The notes: generated by a model not told the origin, from the sequence alone. A stretch of 64,000 nucleotides of DNA from Bradyrhizobium prioriisuperbiae (GCF_032397745.1 NZ_CP135921.1:5940501-6004500); one strand, 5' to 3'; positions 39,358 to 48,074 are shown, counted from the stretch's first letter. A program made the numbers and translations.

Positions 39358-41025
39358 ATGCCGATATCGATCAATCCCGTCTTTCCGGTCATCGCCGCTC
39401 AGGAGGCCGCGCCAGATCTGGTACTGCAGCCGGGTTCGGTGATCGATGCGCGAGTGCTGAAGGTGCTCGAGGCGGGTCTGGTGCGGATCGCGATCGCGAG
39501 CCTGGCCATCGATGTGCTGTCGGAAGTGGACGTCCAGCCGGGCGCGATGCTCAAACTTGCGGTGTCGCAGACGCCGGATGGCATTCGCCTCGCCATCATC
39601 TCGCCGGAAGACGGCAGCGGTGCCACGCGCCCGGCCGCGGTGATGTCGGCCGCCACCGATCTCTCCGCTATCGCAATTCCGCGCCCTGTGGGCACCCCGA
39701 CGCCGACGCTGACCCCGGTTGAGGCGCTGGCGGTGACGGCGGCAGCGCAAGCCGCAGCCGTGAAACAGACGGGGTTGTCGCCGCTGTTCGCCAATGCCGC
39801 GGCAGTCGCGTCCTCCGATGCACTGCCGGAGCCGCTGCAGGCGGCAGCCCAGCAATTGCTGGCCGCACGCCCGGCACTGACCACCAGCCTCACGGGCGAC
39901 GACATCAAATCGGCGTTTCAGAACTCGGGATTGTTTTTGGAAACCTCACTGGCGTCCGGATCTCCGTTGACGCAGGGCGGCATGCCGGATCTGAAGGCGG
40001 CGCTGGTGGTGTTTCGCCAGACCCTGTCGACCTGGCTCGACCAGGCCGCGCCCGCGACGGCGCCGTCGCCGGCCCAAGCCAGCGCTACGACCGCAGGCAA
40101 TGCGCCGCGCGAAACCGCGGGACAGCCTGCTGCCATCGCCTCGCTGGTGCCCGATATCGATGTCGAGGAAGTGTATCTGCCGAAAGCCCTGCTGCCGGTG
40201 GCGGAGGAGTTTTTCGCCTCTGACGCCCGCGGCCAGATGTTCACCGCTGGAGCTCCGCCCACAAGCCCCGGCGCGCGGGCCGCGGCTGTTACGGCCACTT
40301 TGAACATCCTGCAGGACGCTGATGGTGCGGTGCCCGCAGGCATGATCGAGACCATCCGGCGGATGGTGGACGGCAAACTCATCATCGAACCTGTGATCAC
40401 CTCGGCGCGTGGCGCTCCGATGGCTGACGAGGGGTTCGCGCGCACCGACATGCCGCCACCACCGTTCCGCGGCGCGGCGCCTGCGCCGCAGCAGGTGGCA
40501 TCGCCATCGATTGCCTCCGATGCCACGCCGGTCGAGGCCGTGCGCCGCCTGATCGATGATGCCGATGGCGCGATCGCCCGCCAGACCCTGCTGCAGATCG
40601 CGTCGCTGCCCGATCGCACCGACGTGCCCGGCGTGAGGATCGATCCCAGCGTGCCGCGCTGGAATTTCGAGATTCCATTCAGCACGCCACAGGGAACGGC
40701 GGTGGCGCAGTTCGAGATTTCGCGTGATGGCGGCGGCAAGTCCGCGTCGTCGGCGCATCGGGTCTGGCGCGCGCGCTTTTCCCTCGATGTCGAGCCCGCC
40801 GGTCCCGTGCATGCCATCGTCACGCTGACCGGGGAGACCACGTCGGTGCGGATGTGGGCGGAACGTCCCGCCACCGCGATGCAGTTGCGCGACAATGCCG
40901 TCCAGCTCACCCAGGCCTTGCGCCAGGCCGAGCTCGAGCCCGGCGATATCGTGATCGGCGAAGGCACCCCGCCGCAGCCGGCCGTGGTGGCGCCCGCCGG
41001 GCATTTCCTGGATCGTGCCACATGA
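39358..41025 (+). CDS. FliK-like flagellar hook-length control protein
   Basis: 555 residues rich in Ala, Pro and Thr with a disordered middle (about 90-270). The C-terminal 140 residues resemble the FliK C domain that contacts FlhB: WNFEIPFSTPQGTAVAQFEI, then VHAIVTLTGETTSVRMWAER and RDNAVQLTQALRQAELEPGDI. GAGG lies 8 nt before the ATG. It overlaps the next gene, an FlhB C-domain homologue, by 4 nt. Because no other flagellar genes adjoin, it may be a second FliK-like protein rather than the main ruler protein. Confidence 0.78.
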   Translation: MPISINPVFPVIAAQEAAPDLVLQPGSVIDARVLKVLEAGLVRIAIASLAIDVLSEVDVQPGAMLKLAVSQTPDGIRLAIISPEDGSGATRPAAVMSAATDLSAIAIPRPVGTPTPTLTPVEALAVTAAAQAAAVKQTGLSPLFANAAAVASSDALPEPLQAAAQQLLAARPALTTSLTGDDIKSAFQNSGLFLETSLASGSPLTQGGMPDLKAALVVFRQTLSTWLDQAAPATAPSPAQASATTAGNAPRETAGQPAAIASLVPDIDVEEVYLPKALLPVAEEFFASDARGQMFTAGAPPTSPGARAAAVTATLNILQDADGAVPAGMIETIRRMVDGKLIIEPVITSARGAPMADEGFARTDMPPPPFRGAAPAPQQVASPSIASDATPVEAVRRLIDDADGAIARQTLLQIASLPDRTDVPGVRIDPSVPRWNFEIPFSTPQGTAVAQFEISRDGGGKSASSAHRVWRARFSLDVEPAGPVHAIVTLTGETTSVRMWAERPATAMQLRDNAVQLTQALRQAELEPGDIVIGEGTPPQPAVVAPAGHFLDRAT

Positions 41026-41288
41026 GCGTGAAACCGGTCAGTTCGCTTGCGGTCGCGCTGCATTATGACAAGCAGGGCGCGCCGCGCGTTGTCGCCAAGG
41101 GCAAGGGCTCGCTCGGTGACAAGATCATCGAGGTCGCCAAGGCCAACAACATCCCGATCCAGGAAAACGAGGCGCTGGCCGGTGCATTGTCCAATGTGGA
41201 GCTTGGCGACGAAATTCCCGCCGAACTCTACAAGGCCGTGGCCGAAGTGCTGATTTTCGTGCTGCGGCTGTCGGGCCGCGTGAGGTGA
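41022..41288 (+). CDS. Stand-alone FlhB cytoplasmic-domain protein (FlhX-like export switch)
   Basis: 88 residues matching the C-terminal part of FlhB/YscU export-switch proteins: AVALHYDKQGAPRVVAKGKGSL, IPIQENEALAGAL and IPAELYKAVAEVLIFVLRL. There are no membrane helices. The NPTH autocleavage motif that normally opens this domain is missing; the protein begins near the residue after the cut site, mimicking the processed fragment. The start overlaps the FliK-like stop. Similar FliK-like/FlhB-C pairs exist in Bacillus (YlqG/YlqH). It probably works with the FliK-like protein on flagellar export specificity (inference). Confidence 0.85.
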   Translation: MSVKPVSSLAVALHYDKQGAPRVVAKGKGSLGDKIIEVAKANNIPIQENEALAGALSNVELGDEIPAELYKAVAEVLIFVLRLSGRVR

Positions 41289-41357
41289 GCGGGCGTCAAA
41301 AGCGTCATCTTTTCACCAAGATATCGGATGTATTGACGGGCATTATCTGAAATCCAG

Positions 41358-42215
41358 GTGTATCCGGGAACAGCCTTGATCAATCGTCGTCATGCCCTTG
41401 CGTTGTCTTTGGGACTGCTTGCTGCCGCGAGCAGACGTGCGTCCGCGACCGTGGCGCCGATGAAGAACGTCATCCAGGACAGCCTGGCCAAGCACTTCAG
41501 TGACAACGGCACCCAGGGCACTTTCGTCGCCTACAAGGTCGACGACTACACCGTGATCGCGAGCGATGCGGAGCGCTCCGGCGAGGCGATGCTGCCGGCT
41601 TCGACTTTCAAGATTCCGAATTCGGTGATTGCGCTGGAGACCGGCGTGGTCGGCGATCCCGACAAGGACGTGTTCAAATGGGATGGCGTCGTCAGATTCA
41701 TTCCCGAATGGAACAAGGATCACACCTTGCGCTCCGCCATCGCCGCATCCGCCGTGCCGGTCTATCAGGAGATCGCGCGTCGGATCGGCGAGGAGCGGAT
41801 GCAGAAGTATCTCGCCGCGTTCGATTACGGCAACCATGACATCGGCGGCGGCATCGATCGCTTCTGGCTTACCGGCGACCTGCGCATCGATCCGGTGCAG
41901 CAGGTCGATTTCATCGACCGGCTGCGGCGCAATGCCTTGCCGGTGTCCAAGCGGGCGCAGCAACTGACGCGGGACATTCTGCCTATCACCAAGGTGGGCA
42001 ATGCCACCATCCGCTCCAAGACCGGACTGATCGGCGTCGACGACAAGACGGAAGGTGGTGGCGCCCGTTCCAGCGTCGGCTGGCTGGTGGGCTGGGTGGA
42101 AAAGGACGACAAGGAAACCGTGTTCGCCCTCAACCTCGACATCCGCGAAGAGCACCACCGCGCCGCCCGCATGAAACTCGCCGAACAGTGCCTGACGGAT
42201 ATCGGCGCGCTTTAA
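41358..42215 (+). CDS. Class D (OXA-type) beta-lactamase
   Basis: About 280 residues. All class D motifs are present (numbering from the alternative start at 41376): serine nucleophile Ser76 in STFK, SAV at 125-127, YGN at 151-153, KTG at 215-217 and a WxxG at 236-239. The N-terminus (NRRHALALSLGLL) is a signal peptide with an RR pair, so Tat export is possible. No ATG is suitable: GTG at 41358 or TTG at 41376 (better ribosome site, GGGAA). It should hydrolyse penicillin-like drugs in the periplasm; the spectrum cannot be predicted. No mobile elements flank it, so it looks intrinsic. Confidence 0.9.
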   Translation: MYPGTALINRRHALALSLGLLAAASRRASATVAPMKNVIQDSLAKHFSDNGTQGTFVAYKVDDYTVIASDAERSGEAMLPASTFKIPNSVIALETGVVGDPDKDVFKWDGVVRFIPEWNKDHTLRSAIAASAVPVYQEIARRIGEERMQKYLAAFDYGNHDIGGGIDRFWLTGDLRIDPVQQVDFIDRLRRNALPVSKRAQQLTRDILPITKVGNATIRSKTGLIGVDDKTEGGGARSSVGWLVGWVEKDDKETVFALNLDIREEHHRAARMKLAEQCLTDIGAL

Positions 42216-42218
42216 TCC

Positions 42219-43625
42219 TCACGCGCTTGCTTTCGCAGGTACGATGGCGAGCGCCCGCCGGCTCGGCAACGCCAGCGCGACGATGGCTGCGGCGAACGAC
42301 AGTGCCGCTGATACCCCGATCGCGACCGCGAATCCGCTGTTGAACGCCTGCGGCGAGGCGATGCTGCCGCGTGTCGCGAACACGGCCACCAGCAGCGCCA
42401 CGCCGAACGCGCCGCCGAGAAAGCGCGACATGTTGAAGATGCCCGAAGCCTTGCCGATCTCCGTGAGCGCCACCGCGCCCAGAACGGCATTCTGGGCCGC
42501 GGGCATCGCCAGCGAAATGCCGGCTCCCGCGAGAATGAGTGGCGCCAGCAGATGGACGAAAGCGAGACCGGGGGTGGCGATCAGCGCGATCCAGGCAAAG
42601 CCGATCGCCTGCAGCAGCGTACCGCCCGCCACCAGCAGGCGCTCGCCAAGCCGATTGACAAGCCGGCCGCCGATCGGCGCGAATACGAACAGTGTCGCGG
42701 TCCAGGGCAACAGCCGCAATCCGGCGTCGAGCGGGCCGTACGACTGCGCGGTCTGCAGGAACTGCGGCAGGAAAAACACCACGCTGTACATCGATGCATA
42801 GAACAGGAAACTCGCTCCGATCGCGGATGAGAAGCCGATGTTGCGAAACAGCCGCATCGGCACCATGGGCGCCGGTGTCCTCAACTCCCAACCGACGAAG
42901 GTGGCGGCTGCGATCAGTCCCACGATCAGCGCGGTGGCCACTTCCGTACTGGCCCAACCGACATGATTGCCGCGCACCAGCGCCCACACGATCGCGAGTG
43001 TCGCGCCTGTCACCAGTGCCAGCCCTGGCATGTCGAGTGCGGCCGGAGGACCGAAGCTTTCCGGGCAGTGGCGCAACAGCAGCAGGATGACGACACAGCC
43101 GATCGGCAGGTTGATCCAGAAGATCCACTGCCAGGCGAGACCGCCGGCGATCGCACCGCCGACCACCGGACCCACGATCAAGGCAAGCCCGGTGATGCCG
43201 CTGAACAGGCCCAGCACACGGGCACGCTCCTCGCGCGTAAACGTGGCGCTCAGCAGCGCCATTGCCAGCGGCATCACCAGCGCCGCACCCATGCCCTGGA
43301 TGGCCCGTGCCGCGATCAATGCGCCGATGTCGCGCGCCAGCGCGCAGCCAACCGATGCGGCCACGAACAGGCCGAGACCGGCGGCGAAAATGCGCCGGCG
43401 GCCGAACCGGTCGCCGAGCGCGGCGCCGGTCAGCAGCAAGACCGCGAAGGTGATATTGTAGGCATTGAACGTCCATTCCAGCGTGTCGATCGAAGTCTGC
43501 AGATCGGCGCGGATGGTGGTCAGTGCCGTTGTCAGAGTAAGTGCGTCCAGCGCGACCATGAAGGAGGCGATGGAGGTCAGCGCCAGCACCCAGGTTTTGG
43601 CGGTCTTGTGTGGGTCGTCGGTCAT
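42219..43625 (-). CDS. DHA2-family MFS drug efflux transporter (EmrB/QacA type)
   Basis: 468 residues with about 14 predicted membrane helices. Motif A GDRFGRRR follows helix 2, and the GPVVGGAIAG of motif C (antiporter motif) follows near helix 5. This points to proton-coupled export of hydrophobic drugs. The gene is convergent to the beta-lactamase with a 3-nt gap and divergent from the monooxygenase/sigma pair. Confidence 0.88.
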   Translation of the reverse strand: MTDDPHKTAKTWVLALTSIASFMVALDALTLTTALTTIRADLQTSIDTLEWTFNAYNITFAVLLLTGAALGDRFGRRRIFAAGLGLFVAASVGCALARDIGALIAARAIQGMGAALVMPLAMALLSATFTREERARVLGLFSGITGLALIVGPVVGGAIAGGLAWQWIFWINLPIGCVVILLLLRHCPESFGPPAALDMPGLALVTGATLAIVWALVRGNHVGWASTEVATALIVGLIAAATFVGWELRTPAPMVPMRLFRNIGFSSAIGASFLFYASMYSVVFFLPQFLQTAQSYGPLDAGLRLLPWTATLFVFAPIGGRLVNRLGERLLVAGGTLLQAIGFAWIALIATPGLAFVHLLAPLILAGAGISLAMPAAQNAVLGAVALTEIGKASGIFNMSRFLGGAFGVALLVAVFATRGSIASPQAFNSGFAVAIGVSAALSFAAAIVALALPSRRALAIVPAKASA

Positions 43626-43825
43626 CGGGTGGGTCCTCGGTTGAAGCGGGGACCGGCGGTTCTTCGACGTTTCTTGGATCGCAGGCGCCGGCCGTCGATG
43701 ACCAAGACGAACGGCCGGCCATAAAAGACTCCGGAAAATTTTTCATCGGAGCTGGAATCCTTCCGGTCAGCCCGAACGTCTTGGGGGTGAGAGCGGTGGG
43801 AAAGGCCCAGCCGAGGAGATCACTG

Positions 43826-44137
43826 ATGAAACGGATGATTGTGCGCTATAAGACCAAGCCAGAGAAAGCTGCGGAGAACGAACGCTTGATCCAGAACGTG
43901 TTCCTCGAACTGGGCGCACGATCCCCCGGCGGCTTGCGTTATGCGGCGCTGAGGCTGCCGGATGATACGTTCATCCATGTGGTGGAACGCGATGACGGCA
44001 CCGATCCGCTGCGGGAACTCAATGCATTCCAGGCTTTCCTGAGCGGAATTCAGGAGCGCTGTCTGGAGCCGCCGCAATCCGGCGAAGCGGTGATCGTGGG
44101 CAACTACAGAATGATCGGCGAAGGACGAAACCCATGA
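43826..44137 (+). CDS. ABM-fold (antibiotic biosynthesis monooxygenase-like) small protein
   Basis: 103 residues with a ferredoxin-like dimeric alpha/beta barrel pattern (MIVRYKTKPEKAAENERLIQNVF, FIHVVERDDG). GAGGAG precedes the ATG; an upstream in-frame extension is ignored because it would overlap the MFS promoter region. Such proteins are cofactor-free quinol oxygenases or stress-linked enzymes. It lies directly before the ECF sigma gene, so it may be the sigma factor's target or partner. Confidence 0.7.
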   Translation: MKRMIVRYKTKPEKAAENERLIQNVFLELGARSPGGLRYAALRLPDDTFIHVVERDDGTDPLRELNAFQAFLSGIQERCLEPPQSGEAVIVGNYRMIGEGRNP

Positions 44138-44162
44138 GCTGCACAGGGCGGTGGCGCGGCGC

Positions 44163-45056
44163 ATGAGCATGTTGTCCTCCACCGACGCAAACGCCCGTGA
44201 CGTCTTCAACCGGGTGCTGGGCGAGCTGCGTCCGAAACTGCATCGTTATACCGCGCGCATGACCGGCTCTGCGATCGATGGTGAAGACGTGGTGCAGGAC
44301 GCCATGCTGAAGGCGATCGAAGCGTTCTCGGTGGCGGGGACCATCGTCAATGTGGAGGGCTGGATGTTCCGGATCATCCACAACACCACGCTGGATTATC
44401 TGCGCCGCCGCGGCCGGCAGAGCGCGCTGTATGCCGACAGCGATCCCGACATGGTAGCCGATCCCGCGTCGGTGATGAGCGAACATGAGATTGCGGCCAC
44501 CAGCCTGCGCACGTTCATGCAGTTGCCGCCGGCCCATCGCAGTTGCGTCATCCTGATGGACGTGCTCGGGCATTCGCTGCAGGAGATTGCCGATCTCTCC
44601 GGGCTTACCATTCCCGCGGTCAAGGCGGCGCTGCACAAGGGCCGGCTGCGGCTGCGCGAACTGGCGCAGACGCCCGATGGCCGTGCTCCGTCGGTGCTCG
44701 ACGAGGCCGAGCGCGGACGGCTCGCCGCTTATGTCGATCGTTTCAATGCGCGGGATTTCGATGCGCTGCGCGACCTCCTGGCCGACGATGTCCGGCTTGA
44801 TCTGCTCGGCAAGAGCCGGTTGCAGGGGCGCAAGGACGTCTCGCGCTATTTCGAGAACTATGCACGCCTGGTCGACCTGCGTGTTGCGGTCGGGATGGCT
44901 GATGGCCGGCTGGCGCTTCTTGTGTTCGAGACGGACAAGCCGGCCCAGGGGCCGATCTACATCGTGGTGCTGGAGTGGCGCGAAGGCCGGATCGCGCATA
45001 TCCGCGATTTTCACTATGCGCGTTACGCGATGGCAGACATCGAACTCGGTGGTTGA
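44163..45056 (+). CDS. ECF sigma factor with C-terminal SnoaL-like domain
   Basis: 297 residues. Region 2 (about 20-85, DGEDVVQDAMLKAI and GWMFRIIHNTTLDYLRR) and region 4 (about 115-170, LPPAHRSCVILMDVLGHSLQEIADLSG and VKAALHKGRLRLREL) are typical sigma-70 ECF. The last 110 residues look like a SnoaL/NTF2 fold (LAAYVDRFNARDFDALRDLLADDVRLDLLG). In ECF groups built this way the fused domain replaces an anti-sigma factor, and no anti-sigma gene is seen here. The start is uncertain: GTG 44151, ATG 44163 or ATG 44169. Confidence 0.85.
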   Translation: MSMLSSTDANARDVFNRVLGELRPKLHRYTARMTGSAIDGEDVVQDAMLKAIEAFSVAGTIVNVEGWMFRIIHNTTLDYLRRRGRQSALYADSDPDMVADPASVMSEHEIAATSLRTFMQLPPAHRSCVILMDVLGHSLQEIADLSGLTIPAVKAALHKGRLRLRELAQTPDGRAPSVLDEAERGRLAAYVDRFNARDFDALRDLLADDVRLDLLGKSRLQGRKDVSRYFENYARLVDLRVAVGMADGRLALLVFETDKPAQGPIYIVVLEWREGRIAHIRDFHYARYAMADIELGG

Positions 45057-45068
45057 CCGGCTGAGCTG

Positions 45069-45941
45069 TCAGGCCGCGGCATCTTGCGCCGTCATCGCCG
45101 CCCATCGTCCCGGCGACAGGCCGTAGGCTTTGGTGAAATGGCGAGTCATGTGGCTTTGGTCGGCGAAGCCGCAGGTGACGGCCGTATCGGCAAGTGATTT
45201 ACCCTGGCGGATCAGCGAACGCGCCCGGTCGAGGCGGCGCAAGACCAGATAACGGTACGGGCTGGTGCCGAGGCAGGCGCGGAAATGCCGCGCCAGTTCG
45301 TACCGCGACAGCCCGGTGGCCGCTTCCAGGTCGGCCGATGTCACCATTGCCCCCGCATGATCATCCAGCACCGCGCGCGCCACGTTGACTGCCCGCCAGT
45401 GCCGCGCCGAGACTCTGCGCCGCGCGATCGACGGATCGGCCGAGGCGAGCGCGTCCGCCAATGCGGCGACGATCTGGTCGCGCTGCAACTCCTCCAGCGG
45501 CAGATCAAGATCATCGAGCGCAGGCAGGATTGCGGCTGCGATGCGCCGGTCGGTCGAGACGGCGTCGCGCACAAAGGGCAGGGGACTGCGCGTCTCGTTG
45601 AGCGCCTCGTGGATGGCGCTGGGCTCGATATAGAGCATTCGGTAACGAAAGCCGGCGTCGCTGCCGGCGCGGCCGTCATGGACCTCATCCGGGTGCAGCA
45701 CCAGCACCTGGCCGGGCATGCTGTGTTGTGCCGCGCCGCGGTAGCGGAACGACTGCACGCCGTGGAGCGTAATACCTATCGCATAGGTGTCATGGCGATG
45801 CGGACCGAACGCGGCTCCAGCAAAGAAAGCCTCGAAGCGCTCCAGGCCCTCCGCCGGGGGTGCGCTCCGGATCCAGTCGGCGCCAGGACCCCACGATCGT
45901 TCAAGACGCCCCTTTGCGCTGTCGTTCATAAAAGTCGTCAT
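45069..45941 (-). CDS. AraC-family transcriptional regulator
   Basis: 290 residues: an N-terminal cupin-like ligand domain (FGPHRHDTYAIGITLHGVQSFRYRG) and a C-terminal double helix-turn-helix (about 185-285, LEAATGLSRYELARHFRACLGTSPYRYL then ADTAVTCGFADQSHMTRHFTKAYG). It is divergent from a LysE exporter with a 27-nt gap, the usual layout for an AraC regulator controlling an exporter. ATG 45941 or ATG 45929. Confidence 0.9.
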   Translation of the reverse strand: MTTFMNDSAKGRLERSWGPGADWIRSAPPAEGLERFEAFFAGAAFGPHRHDTYAIGITLHGVQSFRYRGAAQHSMPGQVLVLHPDEVHDGRAGSDAGFRYRMLYIEPSAIHEALNETRSPLPFVRDAVSTDRRIAAAILPALDDLDLPLEELQRDQIVAALADALASADPSIARRRVSARHWRAVNVARAVLDDHAGAMVTSADLEAATGLSRYELARHFRACLGTSPYRYLVLRRLDRARSLIRQGKSLADTAVTCGFADQSHMTRHFTKAYGLSPGRWAAMTAQDAAA

Positions 45942-45968
45942 GGATATTCATAACAGAAACGCGATCCG

Positions 45969-46574
45969 ATGGAGAGTGCGGTGGATGGTTGGCTCGGCTT
46001 CGTTCTGGCCGCTCTTGCGCTGGTCGGAAGTCCCGGTCCGGCCACACTGAGTCTTGCGGCGACCGGTGCCGCATTCGGCGCCCGTCGTGGCCTCGGCTAC
46101 ATGGCCGGGATCATCGGCGGCATGATGGCCGTGATGGGGATTGTCGCCACCGGTGTCATGGGCGTCGTGCTGGCGCTGCCGGGTGCGACGCCCGTGGTGG
46201 CCACCCTGGCGGCAGGGTATTTCGTCTATCTCGCTTATCGCATCGCCACGGCGCCGCCACTGACCGGGCGGCCCGACACCGATCGCCAGCCATCGTTCAC
46301 CGCGGGCGTGCTGCTGTCACTGATCAATCCGAAGGGATACGCCGCCATGGCGGCGTTGTTCTCCGGCTTCGTGCTGGTCCATGAGCGCCTTGCGCTGGAT
46401 GCCGCGATGAAGGTAGGCGTGCTGTCGCTGCTGATCGCCGCGGTCAATGTGGCCTGGCTTTGTTCCGGCGCAGCGCTGACGCGTGCCTTTCGCAATCCCC
46501 GCAGCAACCGCGTCATCAATGTGGTCTTCGCAGTTCTCTTGATTGCATCGGTCGGCGTCGGGCTGCTGCTTTAG
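45969..46574 (+). CDS. LysE/RhtB-family amino acid exporter
   Basis: 201 residues with about six membrane helices; the family signature lies near the start (ALVGSPGPATLSLAATGAAFGARRGLGYMAGI). It probably exports an amino acid or derivative by proton exchange; the substrate cannot be named. Its promoter must overlap that of the divergent AraC regulator, which likely controls it. Confidence 0.88.
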   Translation: MESAVDGWLGFVLAALALVGSPGPATLSLAATGAAFGARRGLGYMAGIIGGMMAVMGIVATGVMGVVLALPGATPVVATLAAGYFVYLAYRIATAPPLTGRPDTDRQPSFTAGVLLSLINPKGYAAMAALFSGFVLVHERLALDAAMKVGVLSLLIAAVNVAWLCSGAALTRAFRNPRSNRVINVVFAVLLIASVGVGLLL

Positions 46575-46642
46575 GGCGCAAGACGGAGTGCTCCTGGTAT
46601 GACATGATGACGACTCATCGAAGTCATAATGGGAGGACAACG

Positions 46643-46834
46643 ATGGTCCAGTTCAAGCGGCTGACGCTGTGCGATGACGGCGAGCATCCGGTCGACGTCA
46701 ATCTCGACGCCGTGCTGTATTACAAGCGTGGTGGACACAGCACCACGCTGCATTTCGTCCATGACCATCGTCTCTGCGTCAAGGAAACGCCGGACCAGAT
46801 CAGGGATGTCGCGTCGCGGCCCGAGCCTCGCTGA
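46643..46834 (+). CDS. Small conserved-looking protein, unknown
   Basis: 63 residues beginning MVQFKRLTLCDDGEHPVDVNLDAV, with a perfect GGAGG ribosome site 7 nt upstream, which is why I accept it as a gene. Beta-strand-rich, soluble, no signal peptide. The stop codon lies in the loop of the hairpin that follows. Function unknown. Confidence 0.6.
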   Translation: MVQFKRLTLCDDGEHPVDVNLDAVLYYKRGGHSTTLHFVHDHRLCVKETPDQIRDVASRPEPR

Positions 46835-46845
46835 GAGGGCGAGGC
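46825..46845. terminator. Hairpin between convergent genes
   Basis: Perfect 7-bp stem GCCTCGC/GCGAGGC with a 7-base loop that holds the stop codon of the small protein gene. It separates that gene from the convergent binding-protein gene. No T-run. Confidence 0.45.
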
Positions 46846-46871
46846 CAGGATAAGACCGGCCGCTGATCCCC

Positions 46872-47837
46872 TTAATTCGAACCGGCAGCGCCCGCGGTGA
46901 AGCTGCGGTCGACGGACTTGCTCACGTCGACTTGCTTACTGACGATGCCATAGCGGGTGGCGCGGTCCGACGCGGCCTGGAACTCCCGCACCACGGCGTC
47001 GTCGATGACGATTGGGCTGGTGCGTTGCGCCGTGTAGGCGCGGGCCAGCACGTCCTCGGGCAGTTTCGTCAGCTCCGACGTGTTCTTCGCATACTCGGCG
47101 ATATGGTCGAGCGACCACAGCCGCGCCTTGTCGAGCCGCTGCAGGAAATCGGCGACGGCCGCGCGCTTGGTCGCAATGGCGCTGTCGGACGCAACGATGA
47201 AGGTGATGGTCGGGGTCAGCCCTTGGCCGTCGGCCACGACGCGGGCATTATCCTTGAGTACGGCGAAGGAAACGTACGGCTCCCACACCGCCCAGCCGTC
47301 GATCGATCCGGCAACCAGTGCGATCTTGGCATCCACCGGGCCGAGCGGCGCGAAGGTGGCGTCCTCGATCTTGTAACCGGCCTTTTCCAGTGTCGCTGAG
47401 ATCAGGAACTGACCCCAGCCGCCGCGCGTGCCGGCCAGCTTTTTGCCCTTGAGATCGGCGGCGGCTTTGATCGGTGAATCGTTGCGCACCAGGATCGCCT
47501 GGGTGCGCGCGTCGGAGCGGGTGCCGCCAATCGCCTTGATCGGCGCGCCGGCCGCATAGACCGTCAGGAACGAGAGATCGCCGGTGTAGCCGACATCGAG
47601 CGCGCCGGCGTTGAGGGCTTCCAGGATGGGCGCGGCCGCCGGGAATTCCGACCATTCGATCTTGTAGGGCAGGTCCTTGGCGAGGCCCGAGATCTCCAGT
47701 AGCGACCGGTTGCCGCCTTTTTGGTCGCCGACCCGCAGCGTCACCTGGTCCGCCGCGGAAGCCGACGTTGCAAACGCAAGCGTGAGCGCAAAAGCGGCAA
47801 TCGTGCGTCGTGTGAAGCCAGTTTCAGCAAATCTCAT
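46872..47837 (-). CDS. Aliphatic sulfonate ABC transporter binding protein (SsuA-like), paralogue A
   Basis: 321 residues; signal peptide ending ASA-ADQ. The sulfonate-binding family look is clear: VTLRVGDQKGGNRSLLEISG, IEWSEFPAAAPILEALNAGALDVGYTGD, and WAVWEPYVS. It binds a sulfonate or related anion in the periplasm. It reads away from the transport operon and has no permease of its own nearby. It closely resembles paralogue B at 53467. Confidence 0.85.
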   Translation of the reverse strand: MRFAETGFTRRTIAAFALTLAFATSASAADQVTLRVGDQKGGNRSLLEISGLAKDLPYKIEWSEFPAAAPILEALNAGALDVGYTGDLSFLTVYAAGAPIKAIGGTRSDARTQAILVRNDSPIKAAADLKGKKLAGTRGGWGQFLISATLEKAGYKIEDATFAPLGPVDAKIALVAGSIDGWAVWEPYVSFAVLKDNARVVADGQGLTPTITFIVASDSAIATKRAAVADFLQRLDKARLWSLDHIAEYAKNTSELTKLPEDVLARAYTAQRTSPIVIDDAVVREFQAASDRATRYGIVSKQVDVSKSVDRSFTAGAAGSN

Positions 47838-47906
47838 TGATAGGTCCTTCCAGGCAATCCGTCTTGCATGACGTCGATGCGTATTCGTATGGAGGAGTGG
47901 CCTGTG

Positions 47907-47919
47907 GTCAATGAAATGG
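47907..47919. promoter_or_regulatory. Left arm of a 13-bp inverted repeat (putative operator)
   Basis: GTCAATGAAATGG, the exact reverse complement of the site at 48062. It lies 70 nt upstream of paralogue A. A pair of identical half-sites facing divergent genes fits binding by one regulator at both promoters, for example a CysB/Cbl/SsuR-like LysR protein (inference). Confidence 0.45.
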
Positions 47920-48061
47920 TCCGCTGAAGATTTTGATGTATAGGCAAGGATCGTCTCGAAAACCGCGACTTGGCGGAATAGTTGCCGTGCTGCGAAATCG
48001 TTACCTCCTGACCAGCGTTGCCGTGGAGAGAATGTCTCCCGTGCATTTCACATTCAAAATT

Positions 48062-48074
48062 CCATTTCATTGAC
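48062..48074. promoter_or_regulatory. Right arm of the 13-bp inverted repeat (putative operator)
   Basis: CCATTTCATTGAC, the mate of the site at 47907, 195 nt before the start of the binding-protein gene that heads the operon. Confidence 0.45.
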
